Shown here: positions 7,350-14,855 of the stretch, piece by piece
Layout of the letters: each line of letters opens with the position of its first letter
How positions within the stretch are numbered: the stretch's first letter is position 1
Source of the DNA: Oscillospiraceae bacterium
GTDB lineage: Bacteria > Bacillota > Clostridia > Oscillospirales > Oscillospiraceae
NCBI GenBank assembly: GCA_020025425.1
Contig: JAHHSD010000034.1
Span: 1 to 20,721 of the forward strand
Reading direction: 5' to 3'
Length of the DNA stretch: 20,721 bases
The notes under the pieces: generated by a model
Database searches by the model: none
What the model was told of the DNA's origin: nothing
The model's input: only the letters and a program-made list of their open reading frames with translations
Translations under genes and position numbers: made by a program

Positions 7350-8531
7350 ATGTCCAACACAAACCGCAACGACAACAGTTCATCTCTCAAAAGCTGGCTC
7401 CTGCCCATCTTCATCCTGATGTGCTTCCCTCCCCTGGGAGTTCTGCTCATTGTACTGAAGCTTCTGGATGGCTCTGTCAGGCCAAAACCCAAGCAGGGGC
7501 GCCACCCCTATTATTCCCAGTCCTCTCAGTTCCAGGAAGGCCCCCTCGGCGCCCGGACCACAGCCAGCGCCCCCTCCGACGCCCAGAGCTCCAGGGTCCA
7601 GAACGGCGTCAACAGCGCTCAGAACTCGATTTTTCAAAATATGAACCGTATGGCGAAACGCCTGATCATCGTCGGTTCGATACTGGCTGTCCTGCCGCTG
7701 ATCGGCTCCTCGCTGGAGGAACTGATCTGGGGGTTCAGATGGCTGTTTCAGGGCGACTTTGAGCTCTTCTGGTATGAAATTTCCCATAATCTGCCCATGC
7801 TGATCGCATCCGGCGGCGGAATCGGCTGTCTGTGGGCCGGTCTGCGCCGGCGCAAGCAGGCAAAAACCTTCCGGCGCTACTTATCCATGATCGGCCATCA
7901 GACTGTAGTATCCATCCCCGATATCGCCTCTGCTATGGGGATCCCCGCCAGTAAGGTCCGGGAGGATCTGGCGGATATGTTCGACTCTGGCATCTTCTCT
8001 GCGGGTTACCTGGACTGGGGAAACGATCAGTTGGTATTGAGCAGCGAAGGTATCCGCCCCAAGCCCAAAAAGAAAAAAGCCCCCTCCCAGCCGAAGGCCC
8101 CTGTCCAGCCGGAGCCCGATATTCTGGCGGAGATCAAGGCAGTCAATGACGCCATTGCCAATGAAAAGATGTCCCAGCAGATCGACCGGATCGGTGTTAT
8201 CACCAGTAAGATTCTGGACTATCAGAAGGAGCATCCCAACAAGGCCTCCCAGCTGCGTACTTTTTTGAGCTACTACCTGCCTGCCACTCTGCGCATTCTC
8301 CGTGCCTATGCCCAGCTGGAGTCCCAGGATGTTGATGGAGAAAATATCCGGGCCGCCATGGATCGGATCGAGAATATGATGTCCAAGGTGGTGGAGGGCT
8401 TTGAAAAACAGCTGGACCAGCTGTTTCAGGGAGACGTTCTGGATCTTACCGCCGATGTCCAGGTGCTGGAGCAAATGCTGGCCAAAGACGGACTCTCCAT
8501 TCAGGATGAGAGCATCCAGATGGATATGTAA
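7350..8531 (+). CDS. Membrane protein with winged-helix-like and XpaC-like C-terminal regions
   Basis: 393 aa. Three hydrophobic segments (about 16-37, 104-120, 148-165) with a basic, glutamine/serine-rich stretch between the first two. Residues about 175-231 look like a small winged-helix or PCI-like fold (IPDIASAMGIPASKVREDL followed by a short beta pair ending LVLSSEG). A KPKKKKAPSQPKAP linker leads to a helical region (about 255-385, with FLSYYLPATLRILRAYAQLE) that matches the XpaC family, described as 5-bromo-4-chloroindolyl phosphate hydrolysis proteins; that name reflects a plate phenotype and not a proven enzyme. XpaC genes are often beside TelA (toxic-anion resistance) genes, but none is adjacent here. 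The start is set by AGGAGGG at 7336-7342. Monocistronic, ended by the hairpin at 8570-8618. Confidence 0.85.
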   Translation: MSNTNRNDNSSSLKSWLLPIFILMCFPPLGVLLIVLKLLDGSVRPKPKQGRHPYYSQSSQFQEGPLGARTTASAPSDAQSSRVQNGVNSAQNSIFQNMNRMAKRLIIVGSILAVLPLIGSSLEELIWGFRWLFQGDFELFWYEISHNLPMLIASGGGIGCLWAGLRRRKQAKTFRRYLSMIGHQTVVSIPDIASAMGIPASKVREDLADMFDSGIFSAGYLDWGNDQLVLSSEGIRPKPKKKKAPSQPKAPVQPEPDILAEIKAVNDAIANEKMSQQIDRIGVITSKILDYQKEHPNKASQLRTFLSYYLPATLRILRAYAQLESQDVDGENIRAAMDRIENMMSKVVEGFEKQLDQLFQGDVLDLTADVQVLEQMLAKDGLSIQDESIQMDM

Positions 8532-8569
8532 TTCCCATTTATTTGGTCAGATACAACGATTTATTTCTT

Positions 8570-8618
8570 ATGAAAAGAGGCGTGCCGCAGAGAACTCTGT
8601 GGGCACGCCTCTTTTCAT
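8570..8618. terminator. Strong bidirectional terminator between convergent genes
   Basis: Arms 8570-8586 and 8602-8618 pair over 17 bp, and the enclosed bases pair further (8588-8592 with 8595-8599), giving an almost continuous stem. The outer stem reads GAAAAG/CTTTTC, so each strand ends in a T-rich arm. It serves both the XpaC-like gene (+) and spmB (-); the right arm overlaps the spmB stop codon at 8615-8617. Confidence 0.9.
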
Positions 8619-9145
8619 CCCGCGCCAAACAGCAGCCGTACCGCCCAGGCAGCTGCCAGAAAACCGGTCAGGTCGGCACACAGCGCCGCCGGGACAGCGT
8701 ACCGCGTGCGGGTGATCCCCACCGCGCCAAAGTAAACCGCTATGGTGTAAAAGGTGGTTTCCGTGGAACCCAGCATCACTGCCGCTACACGGCCCAGGTA
8801 TGAGTCCGGACCGTAGGTGCCAATCACTTCCGCCCCCACCCCAAGGGCAGCCGAACCACTCACCGGACGGACCAGCATCAGCCCCAGCAGCTCAGGGGGC
8901 AGACCCACCCGGCTCAAAAGCGGGGCCAGGGCCTGGGCCGCCAGCTCCAGCGCCCCTGAGGCCCGCAGCATGTAGACCGCCGTCATCAGCCCGATCAACG
9001 AGGGGACGATGTGGACCAGCACCCGCAGCCCGTCCCCTGCCCCATCCACCAGCCCGCTGTACACATCCACCCGATGTGCGGCGGCATACAGAGCTACCCC
9101 CGCCAGGATCAGCGGTACCAGCATTGACGTCATCAGCTCCAGCAT
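8615..9145 (-). CDS. spmB: Spore maturation protein B
   Basis: 176 aa, nucleoside-recognition (Gate) family integral membrane protein. SpmA and SpmB act together in the developing spore and are needed for full core dehydration and heat resistance in B. subtilis and Clostridium perfringens. Several hydrophobic helices are visible, with the conserved PSLIGLMTAVYMLRASGAL and LVRPVSGSAALGV segments and the STETTFYTIAVYFGAVGI motif. The ATG at 9145 was chosen because GGAGGG sits just before it, overlapping the end of spmA; the next in-frame start upstream lies inside spmA. Two bases separate the genes, so they are translationally coupled. Confidence 0.95.
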   Translation of the reverse strand: MLELMTSMLVPLILAGVALYAAAHRVDVYSGLVDGAGDGLRVLVHIVPSLIGLMTAVYMLRASGALELAAQALAPLLSRVGLPPELLGLMLVRPVSGSAALGVGAEVIGTYGPDSYLGRVAAVMLGSTETTFYTIAVYFGAVGITRTRYAVPAALCADLTGFLAAAWAVRLLFGAG

Positions 9146-9147
9146 CT

Positions 9148-9726
9148 CTATTCCCTCCAGACTCGGGCACACAGCTTACAGGCCAGGATTCCTACACAGA
9201 CGGACAGCCCGGAGGCCAGCCAGACCGCCGGCAGGATATCGAAGGGAGCCGCGCAGCCTGCGGCGGCCCGGACCGAGGCCACCGTGGTGGGGATGAGCTG
9301 AATCGAGGCCGTGTTGCACACCACCATCATGCACAGGGCGTCCGAGGCCACCCCCGGGCTCAGACGCTCCATCCTGCGTGCGGCCTCCAGCCCCAGCGGT
9401 GTGGCGGCGCTGCCCAGCCCCAGCAGATTGGCGGACACGTTGGCAGCAATGCTGTCCATGATCTCCTTCTCCCGCCGCACCGACGGAAACAACCTCCCCA
9501 GAACAGGTCCCAGCAGCCGGGCCAGCTTCTGGGCCAGGCCGGCCCGGCGCATTACCTCCATCACTCCCGTCCAGAGACACAGCATCCCGGCAATGGACAG
9601 GGACAGCTCCACTGCCGCCTGCGTGCCCTCCAGGGCCGCGGCCGCGACCAGTCCGCCCCGCCCGGTGGCCAGCCCGCATAAAACCGAAACGACTATCATT
9701 CCGGTCCAGATGATCGTCATGGTCAT
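9148..9726 (-). CDS. spmA: Spore maturation protein A
   Basis: 192 aa multi-pass membrane protein, partner of SpmB. Recognisable features are the nucleoside-recognition type ANVSANLLGLGSAATPLGLE motif (around residues 94-113) and the CNTASIQLIPTTVASVR segment that is highly conserved in SpmA. GGGGGAGG lies just upstream; the ATG at 9726 is only four bases from it, and a second ATG at 9720 is ten bases away, so either may be used. First gene of a two-gene sporulation operon. Confidence 0.95.
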   Translation of the reverse strand: MTMTIIWTGMIVVSVLCGLATGRGGLVAAAALEGTQAAVELSLSIAGMLCLWTGVMEVMRRAGLAQKLARLLGPVLGRLFPSVRREKEIMDSIAANVSANLLGLGSAATPLGLEAARRMERLSPGVASDALCMMVVCNTASIQLIPTTVASVRAAAGCAAPFDILPAVWLASGLSVCVGILACKLCARVWRE

Positions 9727-9758
9727 TTGACCTCCCCCTTTTCTCTGCCATGTATATT

Positions 9759-9791
9759 CGCTTCGGGCAAAAAAATGTCCTGTCCGAAGCG
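9759..9791. repeat. Inverted repeat upstream of spmA
   Basis: Perfect 8-bp arms CGCTTCGG (9759-9766) and CCGAAGCG (9784-9791) separated by 17 bases that include an A7 run. It lies 33 bases before the spmA ATG, so it would be in the spmA leader or promoter. It may be an operator or a leader hairpin. Confidence 0.5.
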
Positions 9792-9951
9792 CCGGTCCGC
9801 CATGTATTTTGTCTCAAATTTTGAAAATTATGGCATATCGTATTTTCATTTTTCACAGGGCAGCCCCGCACATTATTTTTCTTTTCTATGGTCATAAATT
9901 TGAAATTCAAGAAAATTTTACACTATTTTCATATTAAACTCACATAATGAG

Positions 9952-9980
9952 TTGACAGACAATTACTTTCTAGGTATAAT
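9952..9980 (+). promoter_or_regulatory. Perfect consensus sigma-A promoter of the abrB-like gene
   Basis: TTGACA (9952-9957), exactly 17 bases, TATAAT (9975-9980). Transcription should start near 9987, leaving a leader of about 50-80 bases depending on the start codon used. Confidence 0.9.
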
Positions 9981-10068
9981 TAGGTTGATTTGAGACTTAC
10001 ATTCACTCCATAAATCTGAAGGAAATCTTTTTACTTTGGAAATGAAGTCATTGAAAGGAATGGTGAAC

Positions 10069-10320
10069 TTGAAGTCTACCGGAATTGTACGGAAGGTTGA
10101 CGAATTGGGCCGTATTGTGCTGCCCATTGAACTGCGCCGTACGTTGGATATCGCAGAGAAGGACTCACTCGAGATTTATATGGATGGGGCCTCCATTGTC
10201 TTAAAAAAATATCAGCCCTCCTGCATCTTCTGCGACGATGCAAAAGATGTGATCATGTTCCACGGAAAAAATATCTGCCCCAAATGTCTGAAAGCCCTTC
10301 GGGATTTTGAGCAGCAGTAA
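10069..10320 (+). CDS. abrB: AbrB/SpoVT-family transition-state regulator with C-terminal zinc knuckle
   Basis: DNA-binding regulator of the swapped-hairpin AbrB fold. The N-terminus MKSTGIVRKVDELGRIVLPI is almost the same as B. subtilis AbrB, which represses post-exponential genes. The C-terminus differs from B. subtilis AbrB: four cysteines (52, 55, 70, 73) in CIFC and CPKC form a probable zinc knuckle, a version common in Clostridia. The start is uncertain. A TTG at 10069 matches the first residue of the family and has AAAGGA nine bases upstream; in-frame alternatives are ATG 10060, ATG 10042 and TTG 10036, the last being 12 bases after AAGGA. The extensions would add up to 11 residues. 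Monocistronic, with a strong terminator downstream. The divergent spmAB operon is a plausible but unproven target. Confidence 0.92.
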   Translation: MKSTGIVRKVDELGRIVLPIELRRTLDIAEKDSLEIYMDGASIVLKKYQPSCIFCDDAKDVIMFHGKNICPKCLKALRDFEQQ

Positions 10321-10327
10321 TTTCTCG

Positions 10328-10375
10328 CAGACTGCCGGCCAGCGATGGCCAAGTCTGTATGTTTCACTGCATACA
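10328..10375 (+). other. Two overlapping hairpins in the abrB 3' untranslated region
   Basis: CAGACT (10328-10333) pairs with AGTCTG (10352-10357), with an inner GGCC/GGCC pair; TGTATG (10356-10361) pairs with CATACA (10370-10375). The two share bases and could not both form fully. They precede the main terminator and have no T run of their own. Confidence 0.35.
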
Positions 10376-10393
10376 TGGTACTGAGTTATTTCC

Positions 10394-10435
10394 AAAAAAT
10401 ATGGACGCCGATTTCCATCGGCGTCCATATTTTTT
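10394..10435. terminator. Bidirectional terminator between abrB and rsmI
   Basis: Arms 10394-10412 and 10417-10435 pair perfectly over 19 bp with a TTCC loop. Both outer ends are A6/T6, so it works on either strand. The right arm overlaps the last bases of rsmI. Confidence 0.93.
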
Positions 10436-11270
10436 ATTCCTTTTGACTGATGACCAAGTCGTAGAGCTCATTGCGGGACAGGCCCAGCTCCTTGGCGGCC
10501 CGCTTGACCGCGTCCCGGGCGGACAGTCCCTCGGCCCGCAGCCGTTCGACCATGGCCAAACCGTCCTCTAGAGTGGCCTCCGCCTCCTCCACAGGCTCCG
10601 CTCCCCGGACCACCAGCACGAATTCCCCCTTGGGGTTCTCCTGGGCGTAGCGGTCCCGGGCCTCCCCCAGGGTGGTGCGGAACACCTCCTCGTGGAGCTT
10701 GGTCAGCTCCCGGCACAGGGAGACCGGCCGGTCCGGGCCAAAGGTCTCCGCCAGGTCCTCCAGGGTGGCCCGGAGCTTGTGGGGGGCCTCGTAGAAAATC
10801 ATGGTCCGCTCCTCCCCCCGCAGGGACTCCAGGTGGGCCCGGCGGTTTTTCTTGTTCATGGCCAGAAAGCCCTCGAAGGTGAAGCGGCCGGTGGGCTGTC
10901 CGGAGACAGCCAGGGCGGTGACCACGGCACAGGGGCCGGGGATGCACTCCACCCGCACGTCGTTCTGGGCGCACAGGGCCACCAGATCCTCACCGGGGTC
11001 AGAAATCGCAGGCATGCCCGCATCGGTGACCAGGGCGCAGTTCTCCCCGGCCAGCAGCCGCTCCAGCACGCTCTGTCCGCTGGTGTCGGCGTTGTGCCGG
11101 TGGTAGGTCACCATCTGCTTTTTGATGCCCAGGTGGTTGAGCAGTTTCACCGAGACCCGGGTGTCCTCCGCCGCGATAAAATCGGCTTGGGCCAGGGCCT
11201 CGGCCATGCGGGGGGAGATGTCCCCCAGATTCCCGATGGGGGTGGGGACCAGATATAAGGTTCCAGGCAT
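10434..11270 (-). CDS. rsmI: 16S rRNA (cytidine(1402)-2'-O)-methyltransferase
   Basis: 278 aa, tetrapyrrole-methylase fold. It adds the 2'-O methyl group to C1402 of 16S rRNA at the ribosomal P site, using SAM. Visible motifs: LVPTPIGNLGD at residues 7-17, AEDTR (34-38), the glycine-rich VTDAGMPAISDPG (81-93), and a C-terminal helical tail with the LSARDAVKRAAKELGLSRNE pattern. The ATG at 11270 is chosen over upstream in-frame codons because AAGGAG precedes it and the family N-terminus begins there. It is four bases after the methyltransferase gene upstream, the same pairing as B. subtilis yabB-yabC. Last gene of its operon. Confidence 0.96.
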   Translation of the reverse strand: MPGTLYLVPTPIGNLGDISPRMAEALAQADFIAAEDTRVSVKLLNHLGIKKQMVTYHRHNADTSGQSVLERLLAGENCALVTDAGMPAISDPGEDLVALCAQNDVRVECIPGPCAVVTALAVSGQPTGRFTFEGFLAMNKKNRRAHLESLRGEERTMIFYEAPHKLRATLEDLAETFGPDRPVSLCRELTKLHEEVFRTTLGEARDRYAQENPKGEFVLVVRGAEPVEEAEATLEDGLAMVERLRAEGLSARDAVKRAAKELGLSRNELYDLVISQKE

Positions 11271-11274
11271 AGTG

Positions 11275-11919
11275 TTATTCTCCTTTTCTCTCCAGCCGGG
11301 TGGGCAGGAGCTCAAGTCCGGGTCTGCCCTGGCGCACCGCCTCCACCAGGACCAGGTACGGGGGATGGGCCGGGCTGTGGACGGCAAGCTGCATCCGCTT
11401 GGGCTCCAGGCCGGAGGTGCGCAGAGCGCACAGCAGATCGGTCAGCCGCTCGGGCCGATGGCACAGGGCGAACCGTCCCCCGCTGCGCAGCAGCCGGGCC
11501 GCCGCCCCGCACAGCTGCTCCAGGGTGCAGAACTCCTCGCTGCGGAAGGGGCCGCCGCTGGCCCCGCTGCCCACAGGGAAGTAGGGCGGGTTTGCCACCA
11601 CCAGCTCCCACTGACCGGCGGGCAGCAGCTTCTCCCTCAGATCTCCGGTGATGATTTCGCCGGCCAGCTGATTGCGGGCCAGATTGTCCCGGGCGGCCTG
11701 GGCGGAGCCGGGGTCCCGCTCGACGCCGCACAGGGTCAGGCCCTCCGCCCGCCGGGCCAGCAGCAGGAGCAGCACACCGCTGCCCGTGCCCAGGTCGCAC
11801 ACCCGCCAGCCCGGCTTCACTGTGGCAAACTCACCCAGGCTCAGGGCGTCGCCCCCCAGGGGGAACACCCCCTCCGGGAGCTCCAGGGTGTAGGGCCCCA
11901 GCTGCTCCGCCCGGCTCAC
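11275..11919 (-). CDS. TrmN6/YabB-like SAM-dependent methyltransferase
   Basis: 214 aa Rossmann-fold methyltransferase: SAM motif DLGTGSG (42-48), acidic VERDP after strand 2, and NPPY (110-113), the signature of N6-adenine and related amino methyltransferases. The N-terminal GPYTLELPEGVFPLGGDALSLGEF matches the tRNA1(Val) A37 N6-methyltransferase group (YfiC/TrmN6, YabB in Bacillus). Starts with GTG at 11919, which overlaps the stop of the Nudix gene by four bases (GTGA); GGAGG lies seven bases upstream. Translational coupling on both sides. The substrate is inferred from family and neighbour, not visible. Confidence 0.9.
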   Translation of the reverse strand: MSRAEQLGPYTLELPEGVFPLGGDALSLGEFATVKPGWRVCDLGTGSGVLLLLLARRAEGLTLCGVERDPGSAQAARDNLARNQLAGEIITGDLREKLLPAGQWELVVANPPYFPVGSGASGGPFRSEEFCTLEQLCGAAARLLRSGGRFALCHRPERLTDLLCALRTSGLEPKRMQLAVHSPAHPPYLVLVEAVRQGRPGLELLPTRLERKGE

Positions 11920-12536
11920 GGGCGCTCCTCCATCAGGGAGAGGAGATGCCGGGTGATCCGCCCGGTCAGCCCCCAGATGGTCTTGTCCCCCCAGGGGTAG
12001 ACGGGGAAATTCTCCCGCCCCTTGACCCAGCGGTAGGTTCGGGAGATCCCAAGCAGCTGATAGGGGAAATCCTCGGGCAGGTCGGGGCTGAGCTCGTAGT
12101 CCAGCTCACAGCTGGGCCGGCTCAGCAGCTCGTCCACCGGGACCAGGAAGGTCTCCCCCACCTCGGCCGGATTCAGGGTCAGCCGGTCCACCGCCCCGCT
12201 GTCCAGCCTGGCCAGGACGGGGTACATGATAAAGTTGGCCCGATGGGCGATAAAATCCAGGCGGCCCATCAGCTCGATGTCCTCCGGCTTGATGCCCAGC
12301 TCCTCCCGGGTCTCCCGCAGGGCGCAGGCCTCGGGGCTCTCCCCCCGCTCCATCCGTCCGCCGGGAAAACAGACCTCGCCGGGCTGACGGCGCAGCTGGG
12401 CGGAGCGGACCTCGTAGAGGAGGTGGAATTTCCCCTCCCGCTCCACCAGGGGGACCAGGACGGCATAGCCGGCGGTGGCGTCCATCAGGCCGGGCTCCCG
12501 GCCGGCAACCCTGGCACGCAGCTCATTCAGATCCAT
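11916..12536 (-). CDS. Nudix hydrolase, CoA-pyrophosphatase type
   Basis: 206 aa. The Nudix box at residues 60-82 is intact (GRMERGESPEACALRETREELGI) with the metal-binding REtrEE core. Just before it RSAQLRRQPGEVCFPGG resembles the CoA-pyrophosphatase signature, so cleavage of CoA or its derivatives to phosphopantetheine and adenosine 3',5'-bisphosphate is likely. ATG at 12536 is preceded by GAGGGAG; an in-frame GTG at 12554 overlapping the upstream stop is possible but has a weaker site. Its neighbours are translation-related genes, so its place here may be only operon convenience. Confidence 0.9.
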   Translation of the reverse strand: MDLNELRARVAGREPGLMDATAGYAVLVPLVEREGKFHLLYEVRSAQLRRQPGEVCFPGGRMERGESPEACALRETREELGIKPEDIELMGRLDFIAHRANFIMYPVLARLDSGAVDRLTLNPAEVGETFLVPVDELLSRPSCELDYELSPDLPEDFPYQLLGISRTYRWVKGRENFPVYPWGDKTIWGLTGRITRHLLSLMEERP

Positions 12537-12550
12537 GGCCGCTCCCTCAC

Positions 12551-12883
12551 TCACACCAGCCCCAGGTTGCTCACCAGCACACCCAGAGCCAGCAGGATGC
12601 CCAGCACAGAGGCGATCAGATAGACCAGCTCTCTGGGCCGTCTCCAGAACAACCCGCCAAAGCCCAGTCCAAGGACCATATGGGCCAGGATGGCGGTATT
12701 TTTATCCACAAAATTCATCAGCTTCCCGTGTGAAAACTGCATTCCCACCTGGTCAGGCAGCAGGGCCCAGCTGGCCAGGGCCAGAAACAGGGTACACACT
12801 GCCAGCCCGTAAAAAATTATGTTCCGTTTGGCCTGGAGCTTGTCCTTGAAGCCTTGCAGACCGCCGCGGTTCTGTTCCGCCAC
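12551..12883 (-). CDS. Small membrane protein with a DUF1648-like segment
   Basis: 110 aa with three hydrophobic segments (about 21-42, 62-80, 86-107) and a basic N-terminus. The loop LLPDQVGMQFSHGKLMNFVDK after the first helix resembles the LPDxVPxHxxxxG loop of DUF1648, the module at the start of SdpI-type immunity proteins; the rest of SdpI is absent. Starts with GTG at 12883 behind AGAGGAGG. It sits between argS and the Nudix gene with the same strand and tight downstream spacing. Function unknown. Confidence 0.8.
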   Translation of the reverse strand: MAEQNRGGLQGFKDKLQAKRNIIFYGLAVCTLFLALASWALLPDQVGMQFSHGKLMNFVDKNTAILAHMVLGLGFGGLFWRRPRELVYLIASVLGILLALGVLVSNLGLV

Positions 12884-12902
12884 GCGAAAAACCTCCTCTT
12901 AA

Positions 12903-12933
12903 GTCAAAATCACGCCAAAGGCGTGATCTTGAC
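12903..12933 (-). terminator. Hairpin between argS and the downstream genes
   Basis: 14-bp stem including one G-U pair (12903-12916 with 12920-12933) and a 3-base loop, nine bases after the argS stop. No T run follows on the minus strand, so it is more likely a partial terminator, processing site or mRNA-stabilising hairpin than a full stop. Confidence 0.45.
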
Positions 12934-12941
12934 CGCAGTAT

Positions 12942-14690
12942 TTACATCTTTTCAGGAGCGCTGACACCCAGCAGGCCCAGGCCGTTGGCCAGGACGGAGC
13001 GGACGCTGTCAGCCAGCTTCAGGCGGGCGGCCAGCACGTTCTGCTCCTCGCCCATGATGTGGCAGGCGTTGTAGAAGCGGTGGAAGTCACCGGCCAGCGC
13101 AGTCAGATAGCGGTTGATCCGGCTGGGGTCATAGGCCCGGGCGGCCTGGTGAATCTCCTCAGGCAGCTGAGACAGGGCCTTGATGAGGGCCCGCTCCTCG
13201 GGGGTGGACAGCAGCTTGGCGTCGATCTGGTCGGCGGCGGGGACGCTCTGTCCCTCCTCCTTCAGACGGGCGGTCAGGGAGCAGATCCGGGCGTGGGCGT
13301 ACTGGACATAGTACACCGGGTTCTCGCTGTCCTGACGGACGGCCAAGTCCAGGTCAAAGTCCACCGGGCTGGTGGCGGCCCGGGAGTTGAAGAAGTAGCG
13401 GGCGGCGTCCACGCTGACCTCGTCCAGCAGATCGTGCAGGGCGATGGCCTTGCCGGAGCGCTTGGACATGCGCACGGGCTTGCCGTCCTGCATCAGGTTG
13501 ACCAGCTGCATCAGCACCACCACCAGGCGGTTGGAGCCGTCCAGTCCCAGTCCGTCCAGAGCGGCCTGGAGACGGGCCACATGGCCGTGGTGATCGGCGC
13601 CCCAGACGTTGATGACCTTATCGAAGCCGCGCTCCTCCAGCTTATTGCGGTGGTAGGCGATGTCGGCGGCAAAGTAGGTGTAGAAGCCGTTGGCGCGGCG
13701 CAGCACGTCGTCCTTCAGGTCCAGCTTGTCCACCTGCTCCTGGGTCTTGCCCTCCCGCATGAACTTCGCCTTGAGCAGCTTGGTGGTGTCCAGCCACAGG
13801 GCGCCGTCCTTCTCATAGGTCCAGCCCTTGTCGGTGAGCAGCTGCACCGTATCCACCACATAGCCGGAGTTATGCAGGGTGGACTCCAGGAACCACTGGT
13901 CGTACACGATGCCGTAGCGCTTCAGATCGGCCTCCATCTTGGGGATGTTGACGGACAGGCCGTACTGGGCCATCTTGTCCAGCCGCTCCTGCTCGGGCAG
14001 ATCCTTCCAGCTGTCGCCGTGGGCGTCGTAGATGGCCTGGGCCATCTCCTTGATGTCGTCGCCGTGGTAGCCCTCCTCGGGGAAGGCGAAATTCTCCTCA
14101 CCCAGGATGATCTGCATATAGCGGGCATTGATGGAGACGGCAAACTTGTTGATCTGGTTGCCGGCGTCGTTGACGTAGAACTCCTTCCAGGTGTCGCAGC
14201 CGTCCCGCTTGAGCACGTTGGCCAGGGTGTCGCCCAGCACGCCGCCCCGGGCGTTGCCCATGTGCATGGGGCCGGTGGGATTGGCGGAGACAAACTCCAC
14301 CATCACCTTCTCGCCGTTGCCCTCGGTGTTGGCGCCATAGTTCTCGCCCTCCCGCTCCACAGCGGAGAGCACCTCGCCGTACCACTTGCTGCCCAGGGTG
14401 AAGTTCAGGAAGCCGGGGCCGGCGATCTCCACCTTGTCGAAATAACTGCCCTCCAGCTCCAGATTGTCCACGATGGCCTGGGCGATCATCCGGGGGGCCT
14501 TGTGCAGGGCCTTGGCTCCGGCCATGGCAAAGGAGGAGGCGTAGTCCCCGTGAGAGGTATCCTTGGGGATCTCGATGGTGGCCTTCACCTCGGCACCGGC
14601 GGGCAGCAGCCCGGCGGCAGCGGCCTTCTCGTATGCGGCCTGGGTCAGCTCAGCCACCTGTGCGCGGGCGGCCTGGATCATATTTGACAT
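12942..14690 (-). CDS. argS: Arginyl-tRNA synthetase
   Basis: 582 aa class I synthetase that charges tRNA(Arg) with arginine. Order: N-terminal Arg-specific domain, the HIGH-type motif HMGN (143-146) in SANPTGPMHMGNARGG, the Rossmann catalytic domain, RMSKRSGK (KMSKS motif, around 407-414), and a C-terminal helical anticodon-binding domain. ATG at 14690 is chosen because AAGGTGA precedes it; an ATG six codons upstream (14708) has no binding site. The preceding gene is DUF1934 (ywiB-like), the same order as ywiB-argS in B. subtilis. Confidence 0.97.
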   Translation of the reverse strand: MSNMIQAARAQVAELTQAAYEKAAAAGLLPAGAEVKATIEIPKDTSHGDYASSFAMAGAKALHKAPRMIAQAIVDNLELEGSYFDKVEIAGPGFLNFTLGSKWYGEVLSAVEREGENYGANTEGNGEKVMVEFVSANPTGPMHMGNARGGVLGDTLANVLKRDGCDTWKEFYVNDAGNQINKFAVSINARYMQIILGEENFAFPEEGYHGDDIKEMAQAIYDAHGDSWKDLPEQERLDKMAQYGLSVNIPKMEADLKRYGIVYDQWFLESTLHNSGYVVDTVQLLTDKGWTYEKDGALWLDTTKLLKAKFMREGKTQEQVDKLDLKDDVLRRANGFYTYFAADIAYHRNKLEERGFDKVINVWGADHHGHVARLQAALDGLGLDGSNRLVVVLMQLVNLMQDGKPVRMSKRSGKAIALHDLLDEVSVDAARYFFNSRAATSPVDFDLDLAVRQDSENPVYYVQYAHARICSLTARLKEEGQSVPAADQIDAKLLSTPEERALIKALSQLPEEIHQAARAYDPSRINRYLTALAGDFHRFYNACHIMGEEQNVLAARLKLADSVRSVLANGLGLLGVSAPEKM

Positions 14691-14747
14691 TGCAATCACC
14701 TTTTTCATTTATTTCTGGGGCAGCGTTGCACAGCTTGGCCGGGGCCT

Positions 14748-14791
14748 TGCGAAAAGCCTGTTCCGTCAGGGGCTGGCGCAGGTGTTTCGCA
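14748..14791 (-). promoter_or_regulatory. Possible structured leader before argS
   Basis: In the 165-base gap before argS, TGCGAAA (14748-14754) pairs with TTTCGCA (14785-14791), enclosing a smaller CCTG/CAGG hairpin. A second GC-rich bulged hairpin lies near 14822-14850. No T-box consensus is visible. Either may be a leader element, processing site or attenuator. Confidence 0.35.
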
Positions 14792-14855
14792 GAGCACCGG
14801 GGATGACACTGTGCCGTACTGCCCAAATACCGCCGGCGCGGCGGTCTGGGTCCTG

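Larger units (their letters stand above)
9727..10035. other. AT-rich divergent intergenic region between spmA and the abrB-like gene
   Basis: About 310 bases without a gene, clearly more AT-rich than the flanks, between divergent spmA (-) and the abrB-like gene (+). It holds a perfect consensus promoter for the plus-strand gene (9952-9980) and an inverted repeat near spmA (9759-9791). I could not find a convincing sigma-E or sigma-A promoter for spmA by eye. Confidence 0.7.

Noticed and set aside
13059..14687. Plus-strand open frame opposite argS
   Set aside because: Mirror of argS codons; composition is Val/Gly/His-rich and no domain is recognisable.
14709..14855. T-box riboswitch before argS
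   Set aside because: No AGGGUGGNACCGCG-type T-box sequence and no terminator with T run before the start codon.
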